Origin: Laccaria trichodermophora | Lineage: Eukaryota; Basidiomycota; Agaricomycetes; Agaricales; Hydnangiaceae | Length of the DNA stretch: 64,000 nt | Reading direction: 5' to 3' | NCBI GenBank assembly: GCA_018417955.1 | Contig: JACTVC010000052.1 | Location: 85,496 to 149,495 of the forward strand | Shown: one piece after another, positions 45,326-56,640 of the stretch | How positions within the stretch are numbered: the first letter of the stretch is position 1 | Layout of the letters: each line of letters opens with the position of its first letter | Notes under the pieces: generated by a model | The model's database searches: none | Seen by the model: the letters and a program-made list of their open reading frames with translations, nothing else | What the model was told of the DNA's origin: nothing | Made by a program: the position numbers and the translations under genes

Positions 45326-46790
45326 AGATGCATAAGCTGTAGCAGGTGTTCTGTGAGTAATAAGTTCTAATATGAGGAGTCACCAACTCCGTGTATCCCA
45401 GCAGTCTCTTGTCATCAAGATCAGATAACAATGTCAAAGGTGTGAGGATCCTCTCCTGTGAAGGAGATGGTCTATGATCACACTCAAGTGAGGATTGATG
45501 TTATGACAGAAATCCAATGCTACAATCCTAGCAACTCTCCAGGAAATCCATGGAAAGTCAAGTAACAGACATATGGATTGGGGATGAGATTGCAATCTGA
45601 TGAGCTAACACTTCTTCTTATGCAGAAGACTATTAGTGATCAACTCAGAACAACACCACTTACCTCAGATGGTGAAAGTATGGTAGCATGCTTCTTTCAG
45701 AAGCTGATAAAGAATAGGATGATGATACTGTACTAATACAACCAAGTCCTTGGGCCCTATAGGGCATGACATATTTTCACCATCTCTTCACCACTTCAAC
45801 AGCCGATGTGATGCATGACGAAGAGTGTGATGGCTTCAGCGCTTTTGCAAGTTGTTGAAGATGACATTCATGTCAACTTTTCAATGAGCCAGACCAGGCT
45901 TTCATGATGGGACAAGATGGAGTCATACTGGCAGCTGAAGCAGAAGAGACTCTTATTGAAGAGGTTGAAGGTGGCCAAGTACTCAACCCCACCACAACCG
46001 GGGAGCGGGAAGGCCAAGGCCAATGTAAGGAAATCAAGAACAGGTTGTACACACAAGAAAACCTCAGATGGTGGGACAACTCCCATCAGAAAGTAGATAA
46101 TATATACACCGTGTCGTTTACATGCCTATGGGCGCTGCAGGCGCCAGAAAAATCAGCCATTTTAGAATAGGAAAAAAATGACTTCGAAAACCGGGGTGAT
46201 GTGTGACATCACCCTCACTTCACTTCCTTCGATGACCTCTGTGATGTGTGATGCAAAGTCATGGTCATATTAGTACAGTACTATTGTACATGTGTGTGGT
46301 TTACTCAAGTGGCATGTGACTGTGAGGAAAGCACTCATGTTCTGTTAGCAGAAAGTAAGTAAATGAATATGTACCAAAGATAAGGGAGTTGAATCCCTTG
46401 TCATATGAGCAATCAAAGTCACACCAAAGCAAATGATATAGTGTTGTTGTGAGCTTTATGGTGTGACCATAAAACTTCCATCCAAGTGTGGATCACATGG
46501 ATTGAGCAGTGGTTCTTGGGTGAGCAAACCAATACATAATAGCCCTCCAACTTGAATGATTTTGATTTAGAATGTTCATGCCCAAGTCATAGTCATTGAG
46601 CTGTGATGTTCATTGCCCAAGTCAAAACCCTCCAACTTGAAGAGTTCTGATCTAGAATGTTCATTGCTCAAGCCATAGTCCTCCAACTTGAATGGTTTTG
46701 ATCCACAATGTTCAAGTGCCATGAGAAAGAACTGGACAGTCAGACTGTTGGAGCCTTCATGTAAGCCATAATAGTGGTCTATATCCTACA
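45326..46790. other. unrecognised stretch
   Basis: Mostly repeat-free, CpG-poor sequence. Open segments on both strands near 45,868-46,170 are short and I cannot tell which, if any, is coding. A GC-rich spot (GGGCGCTGCAGGCGCC, about 46,128-46,143) stands out. No gene supported. Confidence 0.3.
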
Positions 46791-49700
46791 AACAGTCAAG
46801 GAAACACAGCTCCAGATGGTGGCTAAAACCCTAAAAATAGTAGAAACATCATCTGGAATATATGTCCCACATTACAGAAAATCACAAGTTTTTTTTTAGA
46901 AACTGGGACCCCAGACACCCCTAGTGGCTGAAGAAATATATCCTTGGTCAACTCCAGCTGCAAAATATATCCTAAGTCCATCCCAGACCAGAAATATATT
47001 TCTACAGTGTGACAGTCACAATTCAGGGTCCAGGCATAAGAAATATATTTTGGGGTGTGTGACACACTAGAAATATATTTGGTGTGACATTGGATGTCAA
47101 AATATATTCACATAAAAGTGGAGATATACAAGCCCCAGGATATATACAATATAGATATACACCCTGACATTTAGTCCCATAGTATTCATGGAGTTTGCAA
47201 GACTAATAGTCAGTTGTTAGTGGGTGACTGAAGTGGTGTCCAGACAAATATTGCGTGAAAATGTGGAAGTCCTGAAGGTCAATGTAAATGTTAATGGCAT
47301 GTGCAGAATATCCAAAAAAATAACAACCCAGGTGTCCAGACAAATGTTGCGTGAAAGTGCAGAAGTCCCAAAGCATCAATTTAAATATTAATGGCATGTG
47401 TGGAATATCCAAAAAAATAACAACCCAGATGTCTGGACAAATGTTGTGTGAAAATGTGAAAGTCTCGAAGGTCAATGTAAATGTTAATGGCATCTATGAA
47501 ATATCCGAAAAAAAGACAATCCAGGTGTCTGGACAAATATTGTGTGAAAATGTGGAAGTCCTGAAGGTCAATGTAAATGTTAACAGCATGTGCAGAATAT
47601 GCGAAAAAATAACAACCCAGGTGTCCAGACAAATATTGTGTGAAAGTGCAGAAGTCCCAGACCATCAATTTAAATATTAACAGCATGTGTGGAGTATCCT
47701 GGACAAATGTTGCTTGAAAGTGTGGAAGTCCTGAAGCATCAATTAAAATATCCATGGCATGTCTGGAATATCCAAAGAAATAATAACCCAGGTGTCTGGA
47801 CAAATGTTGTGTGAAAGTGTGGAAGTCCCAAAGCATCAATTTAAATATCCATGGCATGTGCGGAATATCCAAAAAAAAGACAACCCAGGTGGCCGGATAA
47901 ATGTTGTGTGAAAATGCGGAAGTCCTGAAGGTCAATGTAAATGTTAACAGCATCTGCGAAATATCTGAAAAAAAGACAACCCAGGTGTCCAGACAAATAT
48001 TGCGTGAAAGTGTGGGAGTCCCAAACCATCAATTTAAATATTAACAGCATGTGCAGAATATCCTGGACAAATGTTGCATGAAAAAATGCAGAATTCCTGA
48101 AGCATCAATTTAAATATCCACAGCATGTGCGAAATATCTGAGAAAAAGACAACCCAGGTGTCTGGACAAATGTTGCATGAAAGTGTGGAAGTCCCAAAGC
48201 ATCAACTGATTTATCCACAGCATGTGCAAAATATCTCAGAAATGTTCCATGAAAATGCTGAATCCCCAAAGTATTAATCCAAATATTCATTCGATGAATT
48301 TCACAAATTCAGCTATAACTCTGTCAGTTCTGCTCCAGAAATTATGTTTCTAGGCTCGTTCAAAAGCTTGTGGGCAGGGGTATCTTACCCCATACCATTA
48401 CTTATACCTGTACACCATGCAGGAAACCCAAACCTCTGCCATTGTCTATGTACAACTATGATACACATGCCATGGAAGCCCAGAAAGATGTGAAATCTCC
48501 AGAGCCTTGATTTCTGAATACACTGGATATGGGGAAATGAACGGGGGCTGAATATCTCAAATATATCATGCCGCCAGCATATGTAGATGTAATATAGTTA
48601 CACTTGATATCTTAGTTATCTGAGTGATTTTATACATTGTATTAGGGTAATAGAACTTTGACTGCCATGTCCCAGAAATAGTTCCTGTGCACTGCATGCC
48701 TCTGAATTCTAAGGCAGGAGGGCTTTCTGTCCTGGGCCAACATACCCTTCAGACCCAAGGAACTCACACTTCGCACATGTTCTGGATCACCATAGAATAT
48801 TGTGAACACTTTCTTACATTTGTACATACCCAGAGAATATTGTATGTCAAATATTCAGCTTCTCATTTATTTTGCATGTTCAGCGAATATCAAAATTAAT
48901 ATTCCACATATGTGACAAACTGGTTTAGCCTTGCTCCCATCTTGTTACTGACCTAGCAATGCCTCAGAGTCCGATTCAATTTGTGATCTTACTCATGTTC
49001 TCTCTTCACCTCCTAGACACTTGCATTCTTTATATCCAACTTCTCCTGCTTTCTACCTTTCCAAAGACCCCTCATAGGCCTCATTCTGCTCAGAACTCAT
49101 CCTGCTATGCACATATCTTGTTATACCAACCCAATCAACTCCTACACCATACCCAACTCCAGTGCCATACTTATTCTGGTGTTTGCTCTGGACATTCTGC
49201 ATTTCCCAGGACATTTATGCAACCACCAGGGCTGTTTTTTCAGATATTCCACACATCCCATGGGTATTTAAATTGATGCTGTGGACATTCCACTTTTCAC
49301 ACAACATTTCTGAGATATTCTGCACATGCCTTTGATATTTAGAATTGACACTTCAGGACTTCCACATTTTTCACACAACATTTGTCCAGACACCTGGGTT
49401 GTCTTTTTTTCAGATATTCTGCACATGCCATGGATATTTAAATTGATGCTTCAGGACTTCTGCATTTTCACACAACATTTGTTTGGACACCTGGGTTGTT
49501 TCCTTTGGATCTTCTGCACATTCTGTGAATATTAAATTGATGCTTTGGAAATTCCAGAAATTCCGCACATCCCCAGGACATTCCACTTTGGATATTCAGT
49601 TACCCAATTGATGCTCAGCAAATTCTGCATTTTCCTCTGACAGTTATCCGAACACCAGGGTTGTTTTTCCATATGTGTTACAGTTGTACATGTGGGCGAA

Positions 49701-50390
49701 ATATTCTACTTTGGTTTCTGCATATCTGGTGGATCTTGAAATTGATGCTCCAGAGACTCCAGTGATTTTGGATTTTCTGGATGCATTTCAATGCTCTGAA
49801 TGTTTCACATTTTCCTATGACATTTATGCAGACTCCAGGGTTGTCTTTTAGAATGTGCTGCATATTGATAATTAATGCTCTGGAGATTTCAGATTTTCCC
49901 AGGACATACATACTGACACTGGGGTTGTATTAATCTACATCAGTGCAACATGTGTTACCTGACATGTATTACATTTCAACATTTGTACATGCAGATACTC
50001 AACCCCCCATTCATTTCTGCATATCTTGTGGATGTTAAAATTGATGCTTCAGAGATTCCAGCAGTTCAAAATTTTCTGCATGCATTTCAATGCCCCAGAG
50101 ATTTCAGATTTTCTCTGGACATTTATGCAGACACCAGGGTTGGCTTTCCAATTCTACAGAATGTCTTATTCAGCCCTCAAAAATATCACATTTTCTTTAC
50201 ATGTGGCCCATATCCAGTGGATATAAAATGTAATGCTCCAGACATTTCATACTTTCCAGTGACACTCATACTGGTGGATATTGCTCTGGACATTTCGGAT
50301 TCTCCAATGCAGCTTTTGCCATATTGTCTTCATGTCCTTTGTACAGTTAACTCTAAATTTCAGGTTTTGCGCTAATCACTGTATGGTCTT
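46790..50390. repeat. element N: minisatellite with inverted arms
   Basis: A unit of about 96 bp built on AACAACCCAGGTGTCTGGAC, AAATGTTGYGTGAAA and CATCAATTTAAATAT is repeated at 47,220-48,290. Inverted, more diverged copies (CACCTGGGTTGTC, AAATTGATGCTTCAGGAC) fill 49,195-50,320. Between them (48,300-49,180) is unrelated sequence. The outline resembles the foldback elements but terminal repeats were not found. Open frames on the minus strand follow the unit and are not genes. Confidence 0.6.
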
Positions 50391-50744
50391 TTCACATGTT
50401 GAAATGTGATGATCAAATTGGCACCAGAATATCCAATATCATTTTTCTTGGGTAACCCTCTCACCCACACCAAGTGATACCAGGATACAGCCCATCTTTG
50501 GTACCATTGTGGATGGATGGTTTAGGCCATCTATGAACCCATTGATTATGTGGTCAAAGTAATAGGCTGGTGATACCCTGGGCCTCACTTTCACTCCATA
50601 GGTTCTGACATGTGTTGGTCCCACTTATGGTGCCATGCCCTATATGGGCATTGGGCCCATTTGGGTAGCACTATGAGCCATTGCCACAAAATCCAATTTC
50701 TATTGTTATGGTACTATAGGGGATCCTACATCTACTTGTGGTTT
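50391..50744. other. no feature seen
   Basis: Low-CpG ordinary sequence between minisatellite N and the L-type fragment. No gene, RNA or known repeat. Confidence 0.4.
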
Positions 50745-51148
50745 ATGACTGGTCTTTAGGCCAATATTTTAAAATTATGAATCAATAAATTTATTAACAT
50801 CTCTATTAACTTCAAAACGAGCCCAAGAACGTTAAATTCCGTTAGGAATTGGTGCTTCTATAAAATAAGTCTGGAACATCTATTATTCCCAAAAGTAATT
50901 TACATTTTAACTCATATCTCTCTCATTTTTTGACCAAATTGTACGTTCTTGGGTGCGTTTTAAAGGGTATTTAAGGGGCTACAAAAGGCCGGTCCAAACC
51001 AGTCAAGACCTGTTCATGTTAACCGGTTTTTTTGTGGTCTTTACATCTCAAAAATAAAAAGATTGAACCGCAGGTCCAGTCTTTTGTGGTCTTGGTCCAG
51101 TCTGGTTACAGTCTTTTCCCAGTCACAAGACTGGACTTCCAAACACTA
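50745..51148 (-). mobile_element. truncated copy of the L-type element
   Basis: Inverted relative of element L: shares GCCCAAGAACGTTAAATTC, AACCGGTTTTTTTGTGGTC and the end AAACACTA at 51,148. The other end is missing at about 50,745. Confidence 0.75.
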
Positions 51149-51415
51149 TTTCTGCCTCTGTCCATCATAAATCCAATGGAAGTCCAGCAGACATCCAATG
51201 GACACAGAATTATGCCCAGTCCAACCATTTCTTGCTTCTAAGTGGCTTGAGCAGACTTTCATCAGACTTTGCCTGGACTAGCAGTGGAATCCAGTCATGT
51301 CCAATGGAATCCAATGGTCTTCTGATGGACTGTCCACTGAGTCCATCGGAAATGGCAGGGTCCATTGAAAGTCCATCGGATTCCATTGGACAAACAGTGG
51401 GAGTGTAAAGTACTG
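51149..51415. mobile_element. element K: right part of a D-type hAT-like element
   Basis: Ends in GGGAGTGTAAAGTACTG like D, preceded by the same subterminal style (GTCCATCGGATTCCATTGG). The left end was not found, so it is truncated or interrupted by the L-type fragment. Confidence 0.6.
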
Positions 51416-51452
51416 TCATCCTTGATGGACCAGGGTTGTTACAAATGCCAGA

Positions 51453-52190
51453 TCAACATATTTTCTTTACATCATTTAGCACTGCCATTCTTCTTTGAAA
51501 GTCCCCAAATATCCTTCCTGCTAGCTGAATACATGAGAGATGCCACCCATTGGCTATGTGAGATATGAGCTGTCTGTGATAAATCTCTCCTTGGTTGATG
51601 CCACCAATATTGATCAACAGATCTATTTTTGGTAGCTGTCCTAGATAGAAGAACATTTTCTGTAGTGGCCATACCAATGGATCATCAGCAAAGAGTGACT
51701 TAACTGAATTTAGAAGGTTATTTGCAATAACCTCCTCAACTTCCAGGGTACTAAGCTTTTCCTTCATCCACACAACAACACTTGCTCCTGCCTCTTCTCT
51801 CCATTCCCTGTACATCTCACAGTGTACACAGACATTGTACATGTCCTCAACCTCATCACATCCCAGTCTGCATCTATTGCTTCAGAGCTTGCCCCTTTCA
51901 ATGAGTATGTCAGCTGTTGGGAGCTGACCAGATCTCACATATAGCTGCACAGCAGCTGAATAGGCAGGGGTTGCCCTCAGATAGGAGAAATTCAGTGGCG
52001 GCAACTGATCATATACCCTGACAGTGATGATGTAGAAAGAATGGTATGTGTTGGCAATACTTTTTAAGCAGAGGCTGAGCACCTCCCTTTGTGAAGGAAG
52101 GCCAATTGGGAGAAATCACTGCAGAAGCCTGGCATGTACAGGTGCAGAGTTGATGTCAATCCAACAACCAAGGATTCTGGCTAGGGGTCA
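51453..52190 (-). pseudogene. LINE-type retrotransposon, 3' end of the reverse transcriptase ORF
   Basis: Minus-strand frame reading SIANTYHSFYIITVRVYDQL, LRATPAYSAAVQLYVRSGQL, a TAG, then CRLGCDEVEDMYNVCVHCEM and REEAGASVVVWMKEKL. Next come SVKSLFADDPLVWPLQK, FFYLGQLPKIDLLI and WHLSCIQLAGRIFGDFQRRM. The Cys/His motif C-x3-C-x-E-D-x3-V-x-V-x-C and the SLF.D.PLVWPL phrase match the C-terminal part of non-LTR reverse transcriptases in basidiomycetes. Stops interrupt it, and no reverse transcriptase core or 5' part is present, as expected of a 5'-truncated dead copy. Confidence 0.65.
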
Positions 52191-52321
52191 GAATTGTAGC
52201 CCAAAATGTCAGAAGAAATGTGAAGAACCAACCTACAAAGAATGGAGCCCAATGGACCAGAATTGCAGCCAGCAGAAATATTTTTTATATTCTGTAAAAA
52301 GGACCCCAGACTGTGACAGCT

Positions 52322-52424
52322 ATGGAATGATGGTATGGTATGGTATGATATGAGGTGGTATGTTATGCAGCATCCATACCATGGTATGATGGAATTGGTA
52401 TAAGAGTCATACCACTCTGGAATG
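52322..52424. repeat. ATGGTATGGT microsatellite
   Basis: Degenerate GGTAT/CATAC repeat directly left of element J. Confidence 0.7.
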
Positions 52425-53925
52425 GAGGTCTTATCAGTGCCCCCTCTGTTCCTGCAGGATTCCAGTCATTCTGGTGAAATGAAATTTAGCAGTAAGCCCT
52501 GCTAAATTTGTCATTCCTGTGTTTTCTCATTCTGGTGGAATCTGATTATTCCTGAATTTACACCAGAATGGTCTTCCCCAGAATGGGTAGGAATGGTCTT
52601 CCCAAGAATGAGCAGGAACAGTATTTCATTGAATCCATTGTTTATTTGTTGTATTTGTTACTAATTATAGTTTATTTATTTCTGACTGATGCCAAACAAT
52701 GATTATTTGGCAACCCAGACTCACCAAACACAGCCACTCTTCCTACTACCACCATCGCTGCCAACCATGCTTGTCACCCATCACCACCACCACCCATGGT
52801 GATTGCATTGACCAAATCAATGACAACCCACCAATGGATGGAGTGGCAAGGTCCAGGCAATGTGGCAATGCATCATCTGACAGTGATGACATGCCACATC
52901 ATCACTGTCTGGTTGCTTTTGGCCACCCAGGTGAGTCCCAGCTCCCCCGCCCCCCATCACTCACAATCCAGGTGCACCACAACATGTCAAACAACAGACA
53001 ATGACAACAACATGGCCCACCACCCTCCATGAGTGCCCACCACCATCTAGATGATGATGTGGCACCGAAAACACCCCCAGCGCCCATGAAAACAGCCCAG
53101 TGTCCACAAAAACCACACCCCAACCACCAAAAAACACCCGTGCCCACCAAAAACACCCAGCACCCATCAAATACCACCCAGTGCCCATCAAATACCACCC
53201 AGTGCCCATCAAATACCACCCAACGCCCACTGAAAAATGCCCAGCGCCCACCCACATCCATGCCAACACATCCACATCCACGATGACATGTCCACAACAA
53301 CACTAACACAATGATGACAACGTGACAACGATGACAACATTAATGCGACAACGACAATGACAACGACAATGCCAATGTGACCACATCTATACTGAGGCAA
53401 CAACACCACCCCCTCCCCCTTCCCTTTCCTCACTCCCTCTCCATCCCCCTTGACCACTTCTTCCCCTCACCACTCCTTCCCCTCTCCATCACTCCGCTCT
53501 CCCTCCATAACTCTCCACCCCTCCCTTCCTTGTCCCTCCTCCCTTCTTAAATATAAACTTCCCCTCTCCATCTCTCCCCCCATAACTCTCCATCCCTCCC
53601 TACCCCTTTCCTTGTCCCTTCCCCCTTCCTTTCCCTTCCCTCTTCCTTCTTGTCCCCACCCCCTTTCCTTGTCCCTCCCCCCTCCCCCCCACTTCCTTAA
53701 ATATAGACTTTATGATGTAAAATACATTCTATGTCATTGTTTAAATACATCATAATTTTATCTATTGACTTAAAATTTTATAAGAATTCTGAGTAGCAAG
53801 TTATCAGAATATGGTTTACATATCAAGTCAAATGTTAGCTGATCAGAACATGGGAAGGGTAAAGTGCATTCCACTGTAATTCTTGTGGATTCCTGCAGGA
53901 ATAGGTGGGGCACTTTAAAGTACTG
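52425..53925. mobile_element. element J: hAT-like element, CpG-decayed relative of G
   Basis: Ends GAGGTCTTATCAGTGCCCCC and GTGGGGCACTTTAAAGTACTG, with a perfect duplication CTGGAATG (52,417-52,424 and 53,926-53,933), 1,501 bp. The centre matches G (ACTCACCAAACACAGCCACTC; tandem CCCATCAAATACCACCCAGT at 53,160-53,225), but CpG has become TpG or CpA. Pyrimidine tract 53,403-53,700, then an AT-rich block. Confidence 0.9.
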
Positions 53926-53933
53926 CTGGAATG

Positions 53934-54780
53934 GGGTACCATTAAGGTTCCCTATTTCAAAGAATTGGATAACCTCATATATACCCAAAAATGGTGACTG
54001 AAGTGACCATACCATAGTTATACCTGGGATCCTCAGTGATGGCTTCTGCAGGCAGCACCTCAGGAACGGATAGTGTTTAGAAGTCTGGTCTTGTGACTGG
54101 AAAAAAACTGTAACCAGACTGGACCAAGACCGCAAAAGACCGGACCTGCAGTTACAGTCTTTTATTTTTGAGATGTTAAGACCACAAGAAAACCGGTTAA
54201 CGTGAACCGGTTTTAACCGGTTTGGACCGGTCTTTTGTAGCCCCTTAAATACCCTTTAAAACACACCCAAGAACATACAATTTGGTAAAAAATCGAGAGA
54301 GATATGAATTAAATTGTAAAATATTTTTGGAAATAGTAGATGTACCAGATTTATTTTATAGAAACACCAATTCCTAACCGAATTTAACGTTCTTGGGCTC
54401 GTTTTAAAGCTAGTAGACATGTTAATAAATTTATCAATTCATAATTTAAAATATTAGCCTAAAGACCGGTCATAGACTGGTTAAAACTGGTGCAGACCGA
54501 AACTGGTCTAAAGACTGCAAAAAGACCACAGACCGCGGTCTTTTGCAGTCCAGTCTGGTCTTTTTGACTTCTGGGAAAAGGGTAGACCGGTTACAGTTAT
54601 GGTTAAAGCCCCTGGGCATCAAAATACTGGACCAGACCAGACTGTCAAACACTAGGAATGGAAACCTCCATAGAAGGATCATCTGGGACAGCAGCCTTCA
54701 CAGGAGGGTCAGCAGGAATTGAGGGCATTGCCAAGAAATTACCAGTGAGGCACTCATCCTGAAAATTCCAAAGTTGGAAT
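53934..54780 (-). pseudogene. unrecognised ORF interrupted by element L
   Basis: Minus-strand frame reading DECLTGNFLAMPSIPADPPV, then KAAVPDDPSMEVSI before element L and PEVLPAEAITEDPRYNYG after it. With L and one target copy removed the two parts are in frame. Acidic, proline-rich, no domain recognised. The neighbouring sequence on both sides gives no further exon I can support. Confidence 0.4.
54071..54654. mobile_element. element L: 0.58-kb hAT-like MITE with ACCGGT motifs
   Basis: Ends TAGTGTTTAGAAGTCTGGTC and, inward from the right, TAGTGTTTGACAGTCTGGTC. The 8-bp duplication is GGAACGGA (54,063-54,070) and GGAATGGA (54,655-54,662), a CpG/TpG difference. TAG-starting ends with 8-bp duplications fit hAT. 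Both halves carry many AAGACCGGTC and AACCGGTT motifs. Confidence 0.9.
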
Positions 54781-56640
54781 AAAAAAGAGAGAATATATCA
54801 GAAAAATACATATGTCAGGGTCTTCACCTCCCTCAGGCACCCCTTTGAGCATCCAGATCTCCTGATCAGGGTCAACAGACTCTTCAGCTGCCTAGTTTGC
54901 ACATTGAAAAGGGATTTACAGATGTAAAGGTCACAGTCCATCTCTTCAACCCTGTTGGCAAGATAATAGATATATTTGAGCTAGCCAAAAAGCCATGTTA
55001 GTTTTAAATTGTAAGAAATGAATTAAAATGAAAATGTACCATCTGAGGTTGAACTAGGCCTAACAGCCTAACAAGGCCCATCAAATTAAGGTTGGCATAG
55101 CTGGGTTTGGTGAACAATGCATGAGCAGTGTTAAGGCAGCTAGCATGTGAGCAGAACTGACAAATTTGAAGTTTGGTGATGACATGAGAGCAAGGAGAGA
55201 ATGTGACTTAAAAACTAAAGAACAGGAAAGAAAATTAAAGAAGATTTGTTCATGGTTAGATATGTACAGTGTGAATGAGGCCACAACATACTTGGAGACT
55301 TGAATAAGAGGTTTTAAGTACAGTATCAATTAGATGAGACAGTATACTCATACCTTTTGTTTTGGAGCATAGTGAAATAAGTAAAAGCTCATTGAAGCTA
55401 TAAAAGTCAACTGAAGTCATGTTTTATGTTAATGTAAAAACTGTGATTCCAAGCTTTGCATTTGAGAAGCCCAAGTTCCAAGAAAGACATACTTTGTTCT
55501 ATTGAACCATTCTAAGTGGTATCTCTCGATACCAAAGGCCCTCAAACTCTTGTGATAGTGTGTGTGGGTATGTGTGTGAGAGAGAGAGAGTTATGTGTTT
55601 AGGATTTTCCTGATGCACTTGATCCTTGTTTGCATGTTTCACACTTTCACATTCATCCCCATGCAAGGTGTATCATCAGACTGAACATCAGAGGACAATT
55701 ATTAGATGACAACAGATTGGATCCCTGGGAAGACAAGTTGCACAGGTGCATTGAAAATCTCACTCCTCATTGAAGTCTGAGGCATGTGGATATAGCTCAT
55801 CTTCATTACCCATGTCACTTTAGGTTGGCTTTTGTCATGCAATGGATTATTTACTAGCAACACACCTGGTGATGAAGTGGGCAGGGGTAACAGCTCCAAC
55901 ACTTCCACAAAAATGCCATACATGGCTAATGTTTGGGATGTCACAGTGTGACCCACCCTTTTCAATATTGTCTCAATGTGTTGGATAATGTCATCACAAA
56001 GATATTGGATGACAAAACTGATAGTAAATGATATCTTTTCTGTATTACACATCTCCATCATTAAAATTTATAATCACTGTAGTGTGCCTACAGGTGCAAA
56101 GCCTGCTATGGCAAATAGATAAAAGCTTTTTTTGTCAGAATGATTTTTAAATGTCTTTCCTGATATATCTGGCCATGAAAAGGTGTAAAAATATATAAAT
56201 TTCTATACAATTTCTTCAGAATTTGTCTGCCATTTACATAGGCCAATGACTGCAGTGTTTGTTTAAATTAAATGGATATATTTCTCCAGAAAAAATATGA
56301 ATAGCATGAGGAATAAGGTCCCCTGATTCTACTCCTCAAACTATCCCACTATCATTGGGTCTCCACTGCACTATATCTTGGAGGTTAAAGGTGACAAAAA
56401 AATGTGAGCAAATATTCACATTGGTGAAGGATGCCAAAAACTTACATTTATCATTGAGTTCAGCATGCATTTACACAATGTTGGGATCCAAGACCACTGG
56501 TTGGTAATACTTCCAGGTCTTAAGAAGACCATGATCCCAGATTGCAGTATATGGCTTCATCCAGAATAGTGGAATATTAGTAGTCATAAATAAAAAGAAG
56601 AAAACATACAATCTATACAGTAAGAGCAGGTGAGATTGAA
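54781..56640. other. AT-rich, CpG-poor stretch without a supported gene
   Basis: Minus-strand open segments at 55,081-55,329 and 55,702-56,061 (the latter contains FVIQYLCDDIIQHIETILKR) may be old exons; neither is recognised. A short GTGTGTGAGAGAGAGAG microsatellite lies at 55,556-55,592. Nothing else seen. Confidence 0.35.

Noticed and set aside
44790..45330. 3-bp TAA/TTA duplication making element I a PIF/Harbinger MITE
   Set aside because: The two flanks are TAA and TTA, not identical, and longer alternatives fit equally badly, so the superfamily was left open.
47220..48290. Regularly spaced repeats resembling a CRISPR array
   Set aside because: Units are degenerate, of uneven length, with no distinct unique spacers and no cas genes, in a eukaryotic context; a minisatellite.
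50741..51145. GGTCTTTA motifs as hAT left ends
   Set aside because: Comparison with element L shows they are internal L sequence (AAGACCGGTC repeats), not SAGKWCTTTA ends.
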